Assembly (NCBI GenBank): GCA_002366545.1
Contig: DFBH01000072.1
Location: forward strand, 1 to 41,325
DNA from: Candidatus Oleimmundimicrobium americanum
GTDB taxonomy: Bacteria > Actinomycetota > Aquicultoria > UBA3085 > Oleimmundimicrobiaceae
Direction of reading: 5' to 3'
DNA length: 41,325 bases
The notes under the pieces are model-generated. The model did not search any database. It was not told the DNA's origin and saw only the letters and a list, made by a program, of their open reading frames with translations. Within the stretch, counting starts at the first letter, position 1. Every line of letters starts with the position of its first letter. Position numbers and translations under genes: made by a program. Below are positions 24,026-31,964 of the stretch, piece by piece.

Positions 24026-24548
24026 AGTTTGTTCCCTCCCGTATTGAAATTTATATTTTATTATATCTCTTATTATAATTAATGTTTTGATATGTTATCG
24101 ACCTTTAGGTTTTTATCTTTAGTTTAAATTTAATTTTATTTTCCCAAAATTGTGATCTTTGAACCGTTAAACCAACAAGGCTAGGATTTATGTAGCTATC
24201 TATCTGGTGTTTTTTTATTGATTTTTCTGACAATTAAGTATTTTGCAGGCATTTATTTTTTTCAGTTTTTTTCTTTAACATGTAAAACAATTTCCGACTT
24301 AAAGCAAAATTTTAAACCAGGAAGATTGCAACTGACCGTTGCGTGCCAACCAAAAGCAATCAACGTCCGAATTGATCTCTATAAGTCATTTTGACCTCTC
24401 GTCTTCCGTAGAGCTTGTTCTGTTGAAAAAAAACGGGGATTGACGCAACCCAACTCAAGCTATCGGCCACGTTAACATTGCTCTCATTATGGAGAATAGA
24501 CTAACTACACACCGATAACCCTATTCGGCTTTTAAGATTCAAACGAGA
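24026..24548. other. 523-bp gene-free stretch upstream of the aldolase
   Basis: I see no gene, RNA or clear repeat in this stretch. The part next to the aldolase start (24026-24300) is very AT-rich with long T runs and presumably holds the aldolase promoter. The part next to the carB stop (24330-24540) is more mixed in composition; short frames there have stops every 20-30 codons and match nothing I recognise, as expected for a decayed mobile segment. Confidence 0.35.
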
Positions 24549-27500
24549 TTATCTTTTAATTTTTTTGTGATAATCTTGAAGTGATTTTACCTTAACACTC
24601 TCGTTTTCAAGATACGCCGCGATGCCTTCAGCAGCTGCTTTGGCAGCAGCCGTCGTGGTTATGTAGGGTATTTTGTATTTTATTGCTGCTTTTCTTATAT
24701 ATGAATCGTCATGTTTGCCGCTTTTCCCCATGGGCGTGTTTATTATGAGATTTACTTCCTTGTTGTGGATTTCATCAAGGAGATTTGGTCTTCCTTCATG
24801 CATTTTTTTGACAACCATCGCTTCTATCCCGTTTTTAACAAGAAAATTGTGTGTTCCTTCTGTAGCTAATACCTTAAAACCTAATTTAGCTAATTTTTGC
24901 GCAACACCACATATTGCTTCTTTGTCTTTGGGCGCAACAGTAATTAAAACCGTTCCTTCTGTTGGTAATCTCTGCCCTGCTTCATCTTCGACTTTAAAGA
25001 AAGCAAGCCCAAATGAATCGGCTATACCAAGAACCTCTCCTGTCGACTTCATCTCAGGCCCGAGAACAGGATCAACCTCAAAAAACACGTTGAAGGGAAA
25101 CACTACCTCTTTTACGCCAACATGATTATATTTGCGCTTCTTTAAGTTCAAATCCTTTAATTTCTTACCGATTATTAACTGTGTCGCAATTTTTGCCATT
25201 GAAATCCCCGTCACTTTTGAAACCAACGGCACAGTGCGGGAAGCTCTTGGATTCGCCTCTAAGATGTAGACAGTGTCATTATGGATAGCATACTGGATGT
25301 TCATTAGGCCTACAACATCAAGCTCTATCGCAATCTTTTTGGTATATTCCTCTATCGTTTTGACGTGTTTTTCGGGTATGGATATTGGGGGTATCGCACA
25401 CGCACTGTCACCAGAATGTATGCCTGCAAGCTCTATGTGTTCCATTAAAGCAGGAACAAAAACGTCTTCTCCGTCCGCAAGAGCATCTGCCTCTGCTTCT
25501 ATTGCATTTTCAAGAAACTTGTCTATTAGTATTGGACGGCCGGGAGATATTTCAACGGCGGCATTCATATAATCCGTAAGCATGGCGTCATCATAAACAA
25601 TTTCCATCCCTCTGCCACCTAAAACATATGAGGGCCTAACCATGAGAGGATATCCTATCTTCTTTGCAACATTCAATGCCTCTTCAAGTGCAGTTACAGT
25701 ATCACTTGCCGGCTGAGGAATCCCAAGTTTTGTCATCACTTCTTTGAACCTTTTTCTGTCCTCTGCAAGGTCAATGCTTTCAGGAGAAGTCCCCAAAATT
25801 GTCACTCCAGCAGCCTCCAGCTCTTTGGCAATATTAAGCGGAGTTTGCCCCCCAAACTGCACAATCACTCCAATTGGTTTTTCTTTGCCGTATATACTTA
25901 ATACATCTTCAACGGTTAAGGGCTCAAAATACAGCTTATTGGAAGTATCATAATCCGTGGATACAGTCTCCGGATTGCAGTTGACCATTATTGACTCATA
26001 CTCTTCATTTTTCAAGGTAAGTGCAGCATGCACACAAGTGTAATCAAACTCAATCCCCTGCCCAATCCTGTTTGGCCCACCACCGAGAATCATAACCTTG
26101 CGATTTGAGCTAACCGGAACCCTATCCGAAGCATTATATGTCGAGTAATAATAGGCTGCATCCGCACCACTAACCGGTACAGGTTCCCACGCCTCCACTT
26201 TACCAAGCTCAATTCTTCGTTTCCTAATCTTTTCTTCTGAAATATCTAAAATCTGACCCAAATATTTATCAGCAAAACCGTTTTCTTTCGCTTTAACCAA
26301 TAATTTATCGGGAAGTTCTTTGTTTTTATATTTAAGTATCTCCTCTTCAAGCCCTACAAGTTCTTTCATCTGCTCAATAAACCAGGGCTTTATGTAGGTC
26401 TTCTTGTACATTTCTTCAACAGTCATGCCTTTACGTAATGCTTCATACATTATAAATTGTCTTTCCGACGTTGGATTATCAAGCATCTTTTTGAGTTCAT
26501 CGAGAGGCAATTCATGGTAGTTTTTTGCAAACCCCAATCCGTACCTGTTTCGCTCCAATGACCTTATCGCTTTTTGGAGAGCTTCCTTATATGTTTTCCC
26601 GATACTCATTACTTCTCCAACAGCCCTCATCTCCGTGCCCAACTTGTCTTTGGCCCCGGGAAATTTTTCAAAAGCCCACCTTGCAAATTTAACAACGACA
26701 TAATCGCCGGAAGGAGTATATTTATCAAGGGTCCCCTCGCGCCAGTAAGGAATTTCTTTAAGTGTCTCTCCCCCAGCCAACCTTGAAGAAATATACGCTA
26801 TTGGAAAACCGGTAGCCTTCGATGCCAATGCAGACGACCGTGAGGTCCTAGGATTTATTTCAATTACAACTATTCTGCCATCTTTTGGATTGTGTGCAAA
26901 CTGAACGTTTGTCCCGCCAATGACGCCAATAGCTTCCACTATTTTATATGAATAGTCCTGTAATTTTTTCTGAACTTTTTCCGATATCGTGAGCATCGGC
27001 GCAACACAAAAAGAATCTCCTGTATGAACACCCATCGCATCTACGTTTTCAATAAAGCAAACGGTAATTTTGTTGTTTTCTGAATCCCTTACCACTTCAA
27101 GTTCAAGTTCTTCCCATCCAATAACTGCTTCCTCTATTAAAATCTGACCGATAAGACTTGCAGAGATTCCCCTGTTTGCAATCATTTTAAGCTCTTCCTC
27201 ATTATAGGTTATTCCACTGCCCATTCCGCCCATGGTGTAGGCGGGCCTCACAACAACGGGATAACCAAAATTCTTGGCAATTTTTAACGCTTCCTCCATA
27301 CTGTATGCCGGCTCACTTCCGGGCATCGGAATACCAAGCTTGTTCATCGTTCTTTTAAACTCGATCCGGTCCTCTCCTCTTTCGATGGCATCAGCTTGTA
27401 CTCCGACTATCTTGACATTGTGTTTCTTGAGAATTCCTCTTTTGGAAAGTTCCGCCGAAAGATTGAGGCCGGTTTGCCCACCAAGATTTGGTAGCAAGGC

Positions 27501-27773
27501 ATCTGGTTTTTCTTTTTCGATGATTCTTTCTATGGTTTCAATGGTTAGAGGCTCAATATAAGTTGAATCTGCCATTTCAGGGTCTGTCATAATGGTGGCA
27601 GGATTGGAATTGACTAAAACAATCTTGTAACCCATTGACCGAAGAGCTTTGCAAGCTTGGGTTCCGGAATAATCAAACTCACAGGCCTGACCGATAACTA
27701 TCGGCCCTGACCCGATTATCAATACTTTGTCTATACCTTCAATTTTTTTCTTGCTTTGTCCGTTATTTTGCAT
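24549..27773 (-). CDS. carB: Carbamoyl-phosphate synthase large subunit
   Basis: The 1074-residue synthetase subunit makes carbamoyl phosphate from bicarbonate, ammonia and two ATP for pyrimidine and arginine synthesis. Two homologous halves are evident. The first has VLIIGSGPIVIGQACEFDYS (18-37), GYPVVVRPAYTMGGMG and EINPRTSRSSALASKATG. The second has VMILGGGPNRIGQGIEFDYT, GYPLMVRPSYVLGGRGMEIV and EANPRASRTVPLVSKVTG. A C-terminal allosteric (MGS-like) domain with LATEGTHNFL and INTPMGKSGKHDDSYIRKAA completes it. Length is normal. No carA or other pyr gene adjoins, so the glutaminase subunit must be encoded elsewhere. The ribosome-binding site is weak. It is isolated between repeat-bearing gaps. 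Confidence 0.95.
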   Translation of the reverse strand: MQNNGQSKKKIEGIDKVLIIGSGPIVIGQACEFDYSGTQACKALRSMGYKIVLVNSNPATIMTDPEMADSTYIEPLTIETIERIIEKEKPDALLPNLGGQTGLNLSAELSKRGILKKHNVKIVGVQADAIERGEDRIEFKRTMNKLGIPMPGSEPAYSMEEALKIAKNFGYPVVVRPAYTMGGMGSGITYNEEELKMIANRGISASLIGQILIEEAVIGWEELELEVVRDSENNKITVCFIENVDAMGVHTGDSFCVAPMLTISEKVQKKLQDYSYKIVEAIGVIGGTNVQFAHNPKDGRIVVIEINPRTSRSSALASKATGFPIAYISSRLAGGETLKEIPYWREGTLDKYTPSGDYVVVKFARWAFEKFPGAKDKLGTEMRAVGEVMSIGKTYKEALQKAIRSLERNRYGLGFAKNYHELPLDELKKMLDNPTSERQFIMYEALRKGMTVEEMYKKTYIKPWFIEQMKELVGLEEEILKYKNKELPDKLLVKAKENGFADKYLGQILDISEEKIRKRRIELGKVEAWEPVPVSGADAAYYYSTYNASDRVPVSSNRKVMILGGGPNRIGQGIEFDYTCVHAALTLKNEEYESIMVNCNPETVSTDYDTSNKLYFEPLTVEDVLSIYGKEKPIGVIVQFGGQTPLNIAKELEAAGVTILGTSPESIDLAEDRKRFKEVMTKLGIPQPASDTVTALEEALNVAKKIGYPLMVRPSYVLGGRGMEIVYDDAMLTDYMNAAVEISPGRPILIDKFLENAIEAEADALADGEDVFVPALMEHIELAGIHSGDSACAIPPISIPEKHVKTIEEYTKKIAIELDVVGLMNIQYAIHNDTVYILEANPRASRTVPLVSKVTGISMAKIATQLIIGKKLKDLNLKKRKYNHVGVKEVVFPFNVFFEVDPVLGPEMKSTGEVLGIADSFGLAFFKVEDEAGQRLPTEGTVLITVAPKDKEAICGVAQKLAKLGFKVLATEGTHNFLVKNGIEAMVVKKMHEGRPNLLDEIHNKEVNLIINTPMGKSGKHDDSYIRKAAIKYKIPYITTTAAAKAAAEGIAAYLENESVKVKSLQDYHKKIKR

Positions 27774-28170
27774 GCATTCTCTTTATTCGCTTTACTCTTA
27801 TCTTTTCCCTATAAAATTATTGAATTTTTTTTCAAAAAACCCATTTATTTATAATACGAAAACTGTCAGGAGGCAATACAAAACAACAAATCCGAATATC
27901 TTTAAAAACATGACCTCTGGTTTTGCCCACCAAAATATTTCAATTTTTTCATTGCTGATCCAGAGAATTTTAGTCAATTTGGTCGATTAGACAAACTTAT
28001 CCTGTCTTCGACTCTGAGGGATGAGCCCTCAGGCTCAGATTCGAATGAGAGTAAAATCGAAGGATTGGGTTTCTCAAGTTATTCAAGTTTGTCAGGCCTG
28101 GCCCTACCCTCCCTTATAGAATTCTCCTTCAGTCATTCGCTTGACCCCGTCTCTTTGCTAACTAATTTTT
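27774..28170. other. 397-bp gap upstream of carB with a folded element
   Basis: No gene is supported. The centre can fold: ACAAACTT (27991-27998) pairs with AAGTTTGT (28085-28092), and inside lies a perfect hairpin, CTGAGGG (28014-28020) with CCCTCAG (28026-28032), closing a five-base loop. It could serve as a terminator for the toxin gene upstream or be a decayed repeat. The 27774-27900 part is AT-rich and presumably includes the carB promoter. Confidence 0.4.
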
Positions 28171-28524
28171 CTACCCTTCTAAATTTAAACTTACTCTTAA
28201 AGCTTGATTGGTTTGAGTAAGTCGTTCTGTGTCGAGCTCGCCCAATCTCTTAATTAGCCTGCCTTTATCAATGGTCAATAGTTGAGCCAGATTAACCATA
28301 GAGTCTTTATCTAATCCGGCTGAACCCTTGGGAATAAAAACGGTTACGGGGTAAACCCTGATTGTAGTCGTGATTGCAGCAGCTATAGTAGTTGAGCTGT
28401 ACTCATTGCCAACATCATTTTGGATAATGAGGGCCGGGCGAATTCCCTTTTGCTCGCTTCCTCGTCCGGGATTGAAATTTACCAACCATATCTCTCCGCA
28501 TTTAGGAAAGCTGCTACTTTTCAT
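28171..28524 (-). CDS. MazF/PemK-family toxin (endoribonuclease)
   Basis: About 117 residues of the PemK/MazF fold, an mRNA interferase in type II toxin-antitoxin pairs. Signatures are CGEIWLVNFNPGRGSEQKGIRPALIIQND, with the conserved GIRPALI loop, then SSTTIAAAIT and KDSMVNLAQLLTIDKGRL. I favour the ATG at 28522-28524, which overlaps the antitoxin 3' end and has GAGG six bases upstream; a longer start at 28542 adds six residues. The overlap with the antitoxin gene is usual for such pairs. It lies alone between carB and the cofactor block. Confidence 0.88.
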   Translation of the reverse strand: MKSSSFPKCGEIWLVNFNPGRGSEQKGIRPALIIQNDVGNEYSSTTIAAAITTTIRVYPVTVFIPKGSAGLDKDSMVNLAQLLTIDKGRLIKRLGELDTERLTQTNQALRVSLNLEG

Positions 28525-28756
28525 CCATGGCCTCGCTTCCATAATATATTATCTCTTCGGCTACTTTTAAGTTTTCTTCGGCCATGGCCCGATAACCGGT
28601 CTTTAATGACTCTTCAAGCTGCTTTTTTCTAAAAACCTTTATGGCTTCTTCAACCAAAGCGCTCCTACTAAGCTTGCGATTCTTTGCTTCCTCATCCAAT
28701 TTTTTAACCAAATCACGCTCAACGGTGACCGTAAACTTAACTTTTGTCCCCACCAT
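28514..28756 (-). CDS. Ribbon-helix-helix antitoxin
   Basis: An 80-residue protein whose N-terminal 45 residues form a ribbon-helix-helix: KVKFTVTVERDLVKKLDEEAKN then LSRSALVEEAIKVFRKKQLE. The C-terminal tail (MAEENLKVAEEIIYYGSEAM) should bind and neutralise the toxin. ATG at 28754-28756 has GGAGG five bases upstream; a TTG four codons earlier would overlap that site. It overlaps the toxin start by 11 bp. The operator just upstream fits autorepression by the antitoxin or the complex. Confidence 0.86.
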   Translation of the reverse strand: MVGTKVKFTVTVERDLVKKLDEEAKNRKLSRSALVEEAIKVFRKKQLEESLKTGYRAMAEENLKVAEEIIYYGSEAMDEK

Positions 28757-28769
28757 TTTCACCTCCAAA

Positions 28770-28809
28770 TTATCATACCAATTATATATCCCTATGGTAT
28801 GATAATCAA
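28770..28809 (-). promoter_or_regulatory. Toxin-antitoxin promoter with overlapping inverted-repeat operator
   Basis: On the minus strand TTGATT (28809-28804) is followed after exactly 17 bases by TATAAT (28786-28781), a nearly consensus sigma-70 promoter. A perfect 11-bp inverted repeat, TTATCATACCA (28770-28780) and TGGTATGATAA (28795-28805), spans the spacer and both ends of the promoter. Binding by the ribbon-helix-helix antitoxin here would block transcription. The leader would be under 25 bases. Confidence 0.8.
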
Positions 28810-28953
28810 GAAGATAATTTAACTCAATCTTTATTGCTTACAAATTTCATAGCAAGTAAAAGTTTCTTTAAAACAAAATGCAATTAGTTTTTTAACCCCA
28901 CATCTTCATATATCCAACAATGGTTCGTATAAATATTTTGCCCTATCAGAAAA

Positions 28954-29718
28954 TCAACGATTCATAATATAAATTTTTTTTAGTCCAAGGAGAGTTAAAT
29001 TGGAATTCACTTCATCTATGGTCTCACATTCACCCGTAATCAAGTTAGCCAACCCTCCTGTGGACACAACGGTGGGATTGTCTTTCATTTCTTGTTTCAT
29101 TAAGTTAACGATTCTGTCCACTTGACCGGCGAAGCCAAACATTATCCCGGCCTGTAAACTTTCCACGGTGTTCTTCCCAATAATTTTTCGAGGAATTTTA
29201 AGATCAACCCGAGAAAGTTTTGCCGCCGCTTCGAAAAGAGCTTCAGAAGATATCTCAATACCCGGGGCAATAGCTCCTCCAACATACTCACCCTTGCTTG
29301 AGATAGCATCAAATGTTGTCGCCGTTCCAAAATCAACAACTATCACGGGCCCACCGTAAATATCGTAGGCGGCCACAGCATTTACAATCCTATCAGCGCC
29401 GACTTCGCGAGGATTATCATATAGGAGAGGTATCCCCGTTTTTATCCCGGGGCCTACTATGGTTGCTTTTAAGTTGAGAACGTTTTTAACCATCTCATCC
29501 AAAGAAGCAGTACAATGAGGCACAACTGAAGAAATAACCACCGCATCGATATCTCTCAAACTAAGACTTCGAAGGCTTAATAAATTGACTAAAGTTACAG
29601 CCAATTCGTCGGCTGTTTCTTCTTTATTCGTCGAGATGCGCCAACTGCAACAAAGATTATCCCCTTTAAACACACCGAAATTAGTTTGCGTATTTCCAAC
29701 ATCAACCGCTAAGAGCAT
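28954..29718 (-). CDS. coaX: Type III pantothenate kinase
   Basis: A 254-residue ASKHA-fold kinase that phosphorylates pantothenate, the first step from pantothenate to coenzyme A. AVDVGNTQTNFGVF (4-17) is the phosphate loop, GADRIVNAVAAYD (107-119) carries the substrate and metal site, and VVDFGTATTFDAIS (127-140) is the second phosphate motif. Length is normal. It lies downstream of DUF1284, bioY and birA; together with panB, panC and panD in the same block the CoA route is well represented. A stretch of hairpin repeats separates it from DUF1284, so it may have its own promoter. Type III enzymes are insensitive to CoA feedback. Confidence 0.93.
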   Translation of the reverse strand: MLLAVDVGNTQTNFGVFKGDNLCCSWRISTNKEETADELAVTLVNLLSLRSLSLRDIDAVVISSVVPHCTASLDEMVKNVLNLKATIVGPGIKTGIPLLYDNPREVGADRIVNAVAAYDIYGGPVIVVDFGTATTFDAISSKGEYVGGAIAPGIEISSEALFEAAAKLSRVDLKIPRKIIGKNTVESLQAGIMFGFAGQVDRIVNLMKQEMKDNPTVVSTGGLANLITGECETIDEVNSNLTLLGLKKIYIMNR

Positions 29719-29780
29719 ATCAATCTCCTTTATCTAATTTATTTTTAAATTATATCAGATACCGATTAACGAGTAGAGCG

Positions 29781-29909
29781 TGGAGCCCCACGGCTAAAGC
29801 CGTGGCACCTCCAGCGCTTGCGGCGGAACCCGCCGAAGCTAACCCTCCTTCGCTAAAGCTACGGAGGGTTACCCACCTCATACGCATTCATCCATGGGTA
29901 AACCCGTGG
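29781..29909. repeat. Cluster of four hairpin-forming sequences
   Basis: Four consecutive hairpins lie in about 130 bp between coaX and DUF1284. The first is CCACGGCT (29788-29795) with AGCCGTGG (29798-29805). The second is CGGCGG (29821-29826) with CCGCCG (29830-29835). The third is TAACCCTCC (29840-29848) with GGAGGGTTA (29863-29871). The fourth is CCATGGG (29892-29898) with CCCGTGG (29903-29909), which has one wobble pair. They look like REP-type or IS200/IS605-end-like palindromes. No gene is present in 29719-29957. Confidence 0.7.
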
Positions 29910-29957
29910 CTTTCTGCGAAGGCGGGTAAAAGGAAAGCCAAAAGTCAGGAGTTAGGA

Positions 29958-30395
29958 TTAAGAAGAGACCAATCGCTTCAAGCCATCTTCACAATAACCT
30001 AAATTTTTCCACTCACAATCTCTGCAGATGCTCTTCATAAAATTTAAATCTATGCGTTCCTTAATCAAAGCCATCACCCGGTTGAATTGAACAACAGTCC
30101 CCGATGATATCCCCAGTTTCTCAAATAAATTTAAATCCATCATCGTGGGTGAATTTTCGGCAAAGCCATTTTTCTTTTGGCACCTTCCTTCAATGTTGTG
30201 GAGACAATATTTGCAAACATCGTCACACCAATGAATGAGTCTAACCTCACGATTTCCATCGACACGAAAAACTGTGATTATTTTTTTCAAGTTTGCCACA
30301 AATTCCTCGCTATAACCTAAACCGCGAAATCCTAAAATGCAAAGAAGGTGATGAGCACGAAGCTCTATGACTTCCGTTTTACCCTTTAAAAACAT
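29958..30395 (-). CDS. DUF1284 family protein, cysteine-rich, possible iron-sulfur protein
   Basis: A 145-residue protein with the family start ELRAHHLLCILGFRGLGY. Eight cysteines (19, 57, 61, 64, 72, 124, 127, 135) form CxxxCxxC with a fourth Cys and a C-terminal CxxC plus Cys. This pattern suits one or two iron-sulfur or zinc sites. Function is unknown. The ATG overlaps the 3' end of bioY by 10 bp, so it is co-transcribed with and probably translationally coupled to the biotin transporter, although a biotin role is only suggested by position. Hairpins follow its stop codon. Confidence 0.72.
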   Translation of the reverse strand: MFLKGKTEVIELRAHHLLCILGFRGLGYSEEFVANLKKIITVFRVDGNREVRLIHWCDDVCKYCLHNIEGRCQKKNGFAENSPTMMDLNLFEKLGISSGTVVQFNRVMALIKERIDLNFMKSICRDCEWKNLGYCEDGLKRLVSS

Positions 30396-30916
30396 AAAGG
30401 CTTTACCCTTTGGATTAAGAACGAAGCCAGTGCGGCCTTAATTAAATCCACTCCAATAAAGGGAAGAACCCCGACAAAAAATGCTTTGGAAAAGCTCAAT
30501 TTTGCAACCGCCATAAGCTGTAAAACTCCGATTAGATAGATAATTAAAACACCTACTATTAAGGACAGGAATACCAAAAGATAATGTAATTTAAGCTTGC
30601 CCTCGATTAGTTTCCCTATCACATACGCGGCCAAGATAAAACCAAATATATAGCCCCCGGTTGGGCCGATTAGAACTCCGGCGCCTGACATTCCCCCTGC
30701 AAACACAGGAAGACCCAAACAACCAAGAAAAACGTAAACCATCTGACTTATAGCCCCCAGCTTGCTACCCAAAAGAGCACCAGCGAGAAGTACAAAGAAA
30801 ACCTGGAGGGTCACCGGCACAAGACTAAAGGGAAGCGGAATCACCATAAAAGCCCCAACGGCCGTCAATGCCGCAAATAAAGCAACTAAAACCATACTCT
30901 TTACATCAATTTTCAT
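30386..30916 (-). CDS. bioY: Biotin transporter substrate-binding subunit
   Basis: A 176-residue membrane protein of the BioY family, the S component of biotin ECF transporters, with about six helices. Family motifs are ALFAALTAVGAFM, VPVTLQVFFVLLAGALLG, GPTGGYIFGF and a C-terminal FIGVDLIKAALA. No ATPase or T component adjoins, so it uses shared ECF modules or works alone. AAAGGAG lies before the ATG. A BirA-type operator directly upstream (30929-30959) suggests repression by biotin-charged BirA, encoded just upstream. Together with birA this implies scavenging of biotin; no bio synthesis genes are in the window. Confidence 0.93.
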   Translation of the reverse strand: MKIDVKSMVLVALFAALTAVGAFMVIPLPFSLVPVTLQVFFVLLAGALLGSKLGAISQMVYVFLGCLGLPVFAGGMSGAGVLIGPTGGYIFGFILAAYVIGKLIEGKLKLHYLLVFLSLIVGVLIIYLIGVLQLMAVAKLSFSKAFFVGVLPFIGVDLIKAALASFLIQRVKPLCF

Positions 30917-30928
30917 AAAATTTCTCCT

Positions 30929-30959
30929 TTGTTAACCCATAATTTTTATTAGTTAACAA
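30929..30959 (-). promoter_or_regulatory. BirA-type biotin operator
   Basis: A perfect inverted repeat, TTGTTAAC (30929-30936) and GTTAACAA (30952-30959), separated by 15 bases, lies 12 bp before bioY. This resembles the BirA operator consensus (half sites like TTGTTAACC and GGTTAACAA). Counting nine-base half sites, the gap is 13, slightly shorter than the usual 14 or 15. The birA gene upstream encodes the helix-turn-helix needed to bind it. Confidence 0.75.
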
Positions 30960-30988
30960 TTTTAACAAAATAAAAACCCTGTGTAAAA

Positions 30989-31963
30989 TTATTTTTTAAT
31001 GGTTACATCACCTGAATAAACCGTGCGTATTTCACCGGAAGGCAACCTCAACAGCAAACCACCGTGTTCATCGATGTCAAGGGCTTCGCCCTCCATCTCT
31101 TTATCCAGAGCCAAAATTTTTACGCGCTTGCCCAACATTTCACAAAGATTTCTCCACTCCGACAACACCTTCTTAAAATCACCCTCTTTTAAAGAAAAGT
31201 AGGCCTTTTCGAACTCTTTTAATACGGTCTTAAACAAAATCACCCTGTCCACCTCAATTCCCAACAACTTTTTTAAGGTAGTCGCCTTATCCCGCAACTC
31301 CTCAGGAAAAACTTTCATATCAAAATTTACATTTATTCCCAATCCAACCACAACAAAATTTACTTTATCAGCCTCGGCACTCATCTCGGATAGAATGCCA
31401 ACCACTTTTTTGCCATCAATAAGAACATCGTTTGGCCACTTAAGTTGAACTTTCAATCCGGTTTCAATCTCAATGGCTTTCGCGACAGCAACTCCGGTAA
31501 GGATTGTTATCTTGGAAGCATCGATTGGAGAAATTTCAGGACGCAAAATTATAGAAAACCATATTCCACCAGAGGGAGAAATCCACTTCCTCCCCAATCT
31601 ACCTTTACCTTTAATTTGTTCCTCAGCTATAATGAGCGTCCCCTCCAAAACTCCATCAGCAGCGTAAGCCCTCGCCACATTATTTGTCGAAGAAACCTTA
31701 TTAAAATGATAAATTTCCTTGTTAAAAAGGCCTGTTTTAAACTTATACCTTATCTCTGAGGCCAAAAGCTCATTAGATACTTTAATCAGCCTATAACCAA
31801 GCTTTGGAATAGCCTCTATTTGGTACCCTTCTTTCTTTAAACTCTGAATATTTTTCCAGATAGCAGTTCTGGACAAAGAAAGACTTCTGGAAATTTCCTC
31901 TCCTGAGATAAAATTGCCGAAATTATCTTTCAAGAAAAACAAAATGGCTTCTTTTGTAGACAC
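30989..31963 (-). CDS. birA: Biotin-protein ligase and biotin repressor, bifunctional
   Basis: About 324 residues. The N-terminal winged helix (18-50, ISGEEISRSLSLSRTAIWKN) binds DNA. The ligase domain shows VSSTNNVARAYA, the biotinyl-adenylate loop GKGRLGRKW (119-127) and KWPNDVLIDGKKVVGIL, and there is a C-terminal SH3-like domain (EMLGKRVKIL to YSGDVTIKK). It attaches biotin to carboxylase carrier proteins and, when loaded, represses bioY. I chose the GTG at 31961-31963 because AAGGGG lies six bases upstream and it starts one base after the dedA stop; an ATG nine codons earlier would overlap dedA by 26 bp. Confidence 0.92.
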   Translation of the reverse strand: MSTKEAILFFLKDNFGNFISGEEISRSLSLSRTAIWKNIQSLKKEGYQIEAIPKLGYRLIKVSNELLASEIRYKFKTGLFNKEIYHFNKVSSTNNVARAYAADGVLEGTLIIAEEQIKGKGRLGRKWISPSGGIWFSIILRPEISPIDASKITILTGVAVAKAIEIETGLKVQLKWPNDVLIDGKKVVGILSEMSAEADKVNFVVVGLGINVNFDMKVFPEELRDKATTLKKLLGIEVDRVILFKTVLKEFEKAYFSLKEGDFKKVLSEWRNLCEMLGKRVKILALDKEMEGEALDIDEHGGLLLRLPSGEIRTVYSGDVTIKK

Positions 31964-31964
31964 T

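Noticed and set aside
28921..28953. Short segment after coaX that translates to FSDRAKYLYEP, resembling NFTDRAKYFGSRP of the ApgM C-terminus
   Set aside because: Only about ten residues are alike, with no flanking similarity; chance is likely.
29802..30002. A plus-strand frame rich in Ala, Pro and Arg
   Set aside because: It lies across the hairpin cluster and the end of DUF1284; its composition comes from the palindromes.
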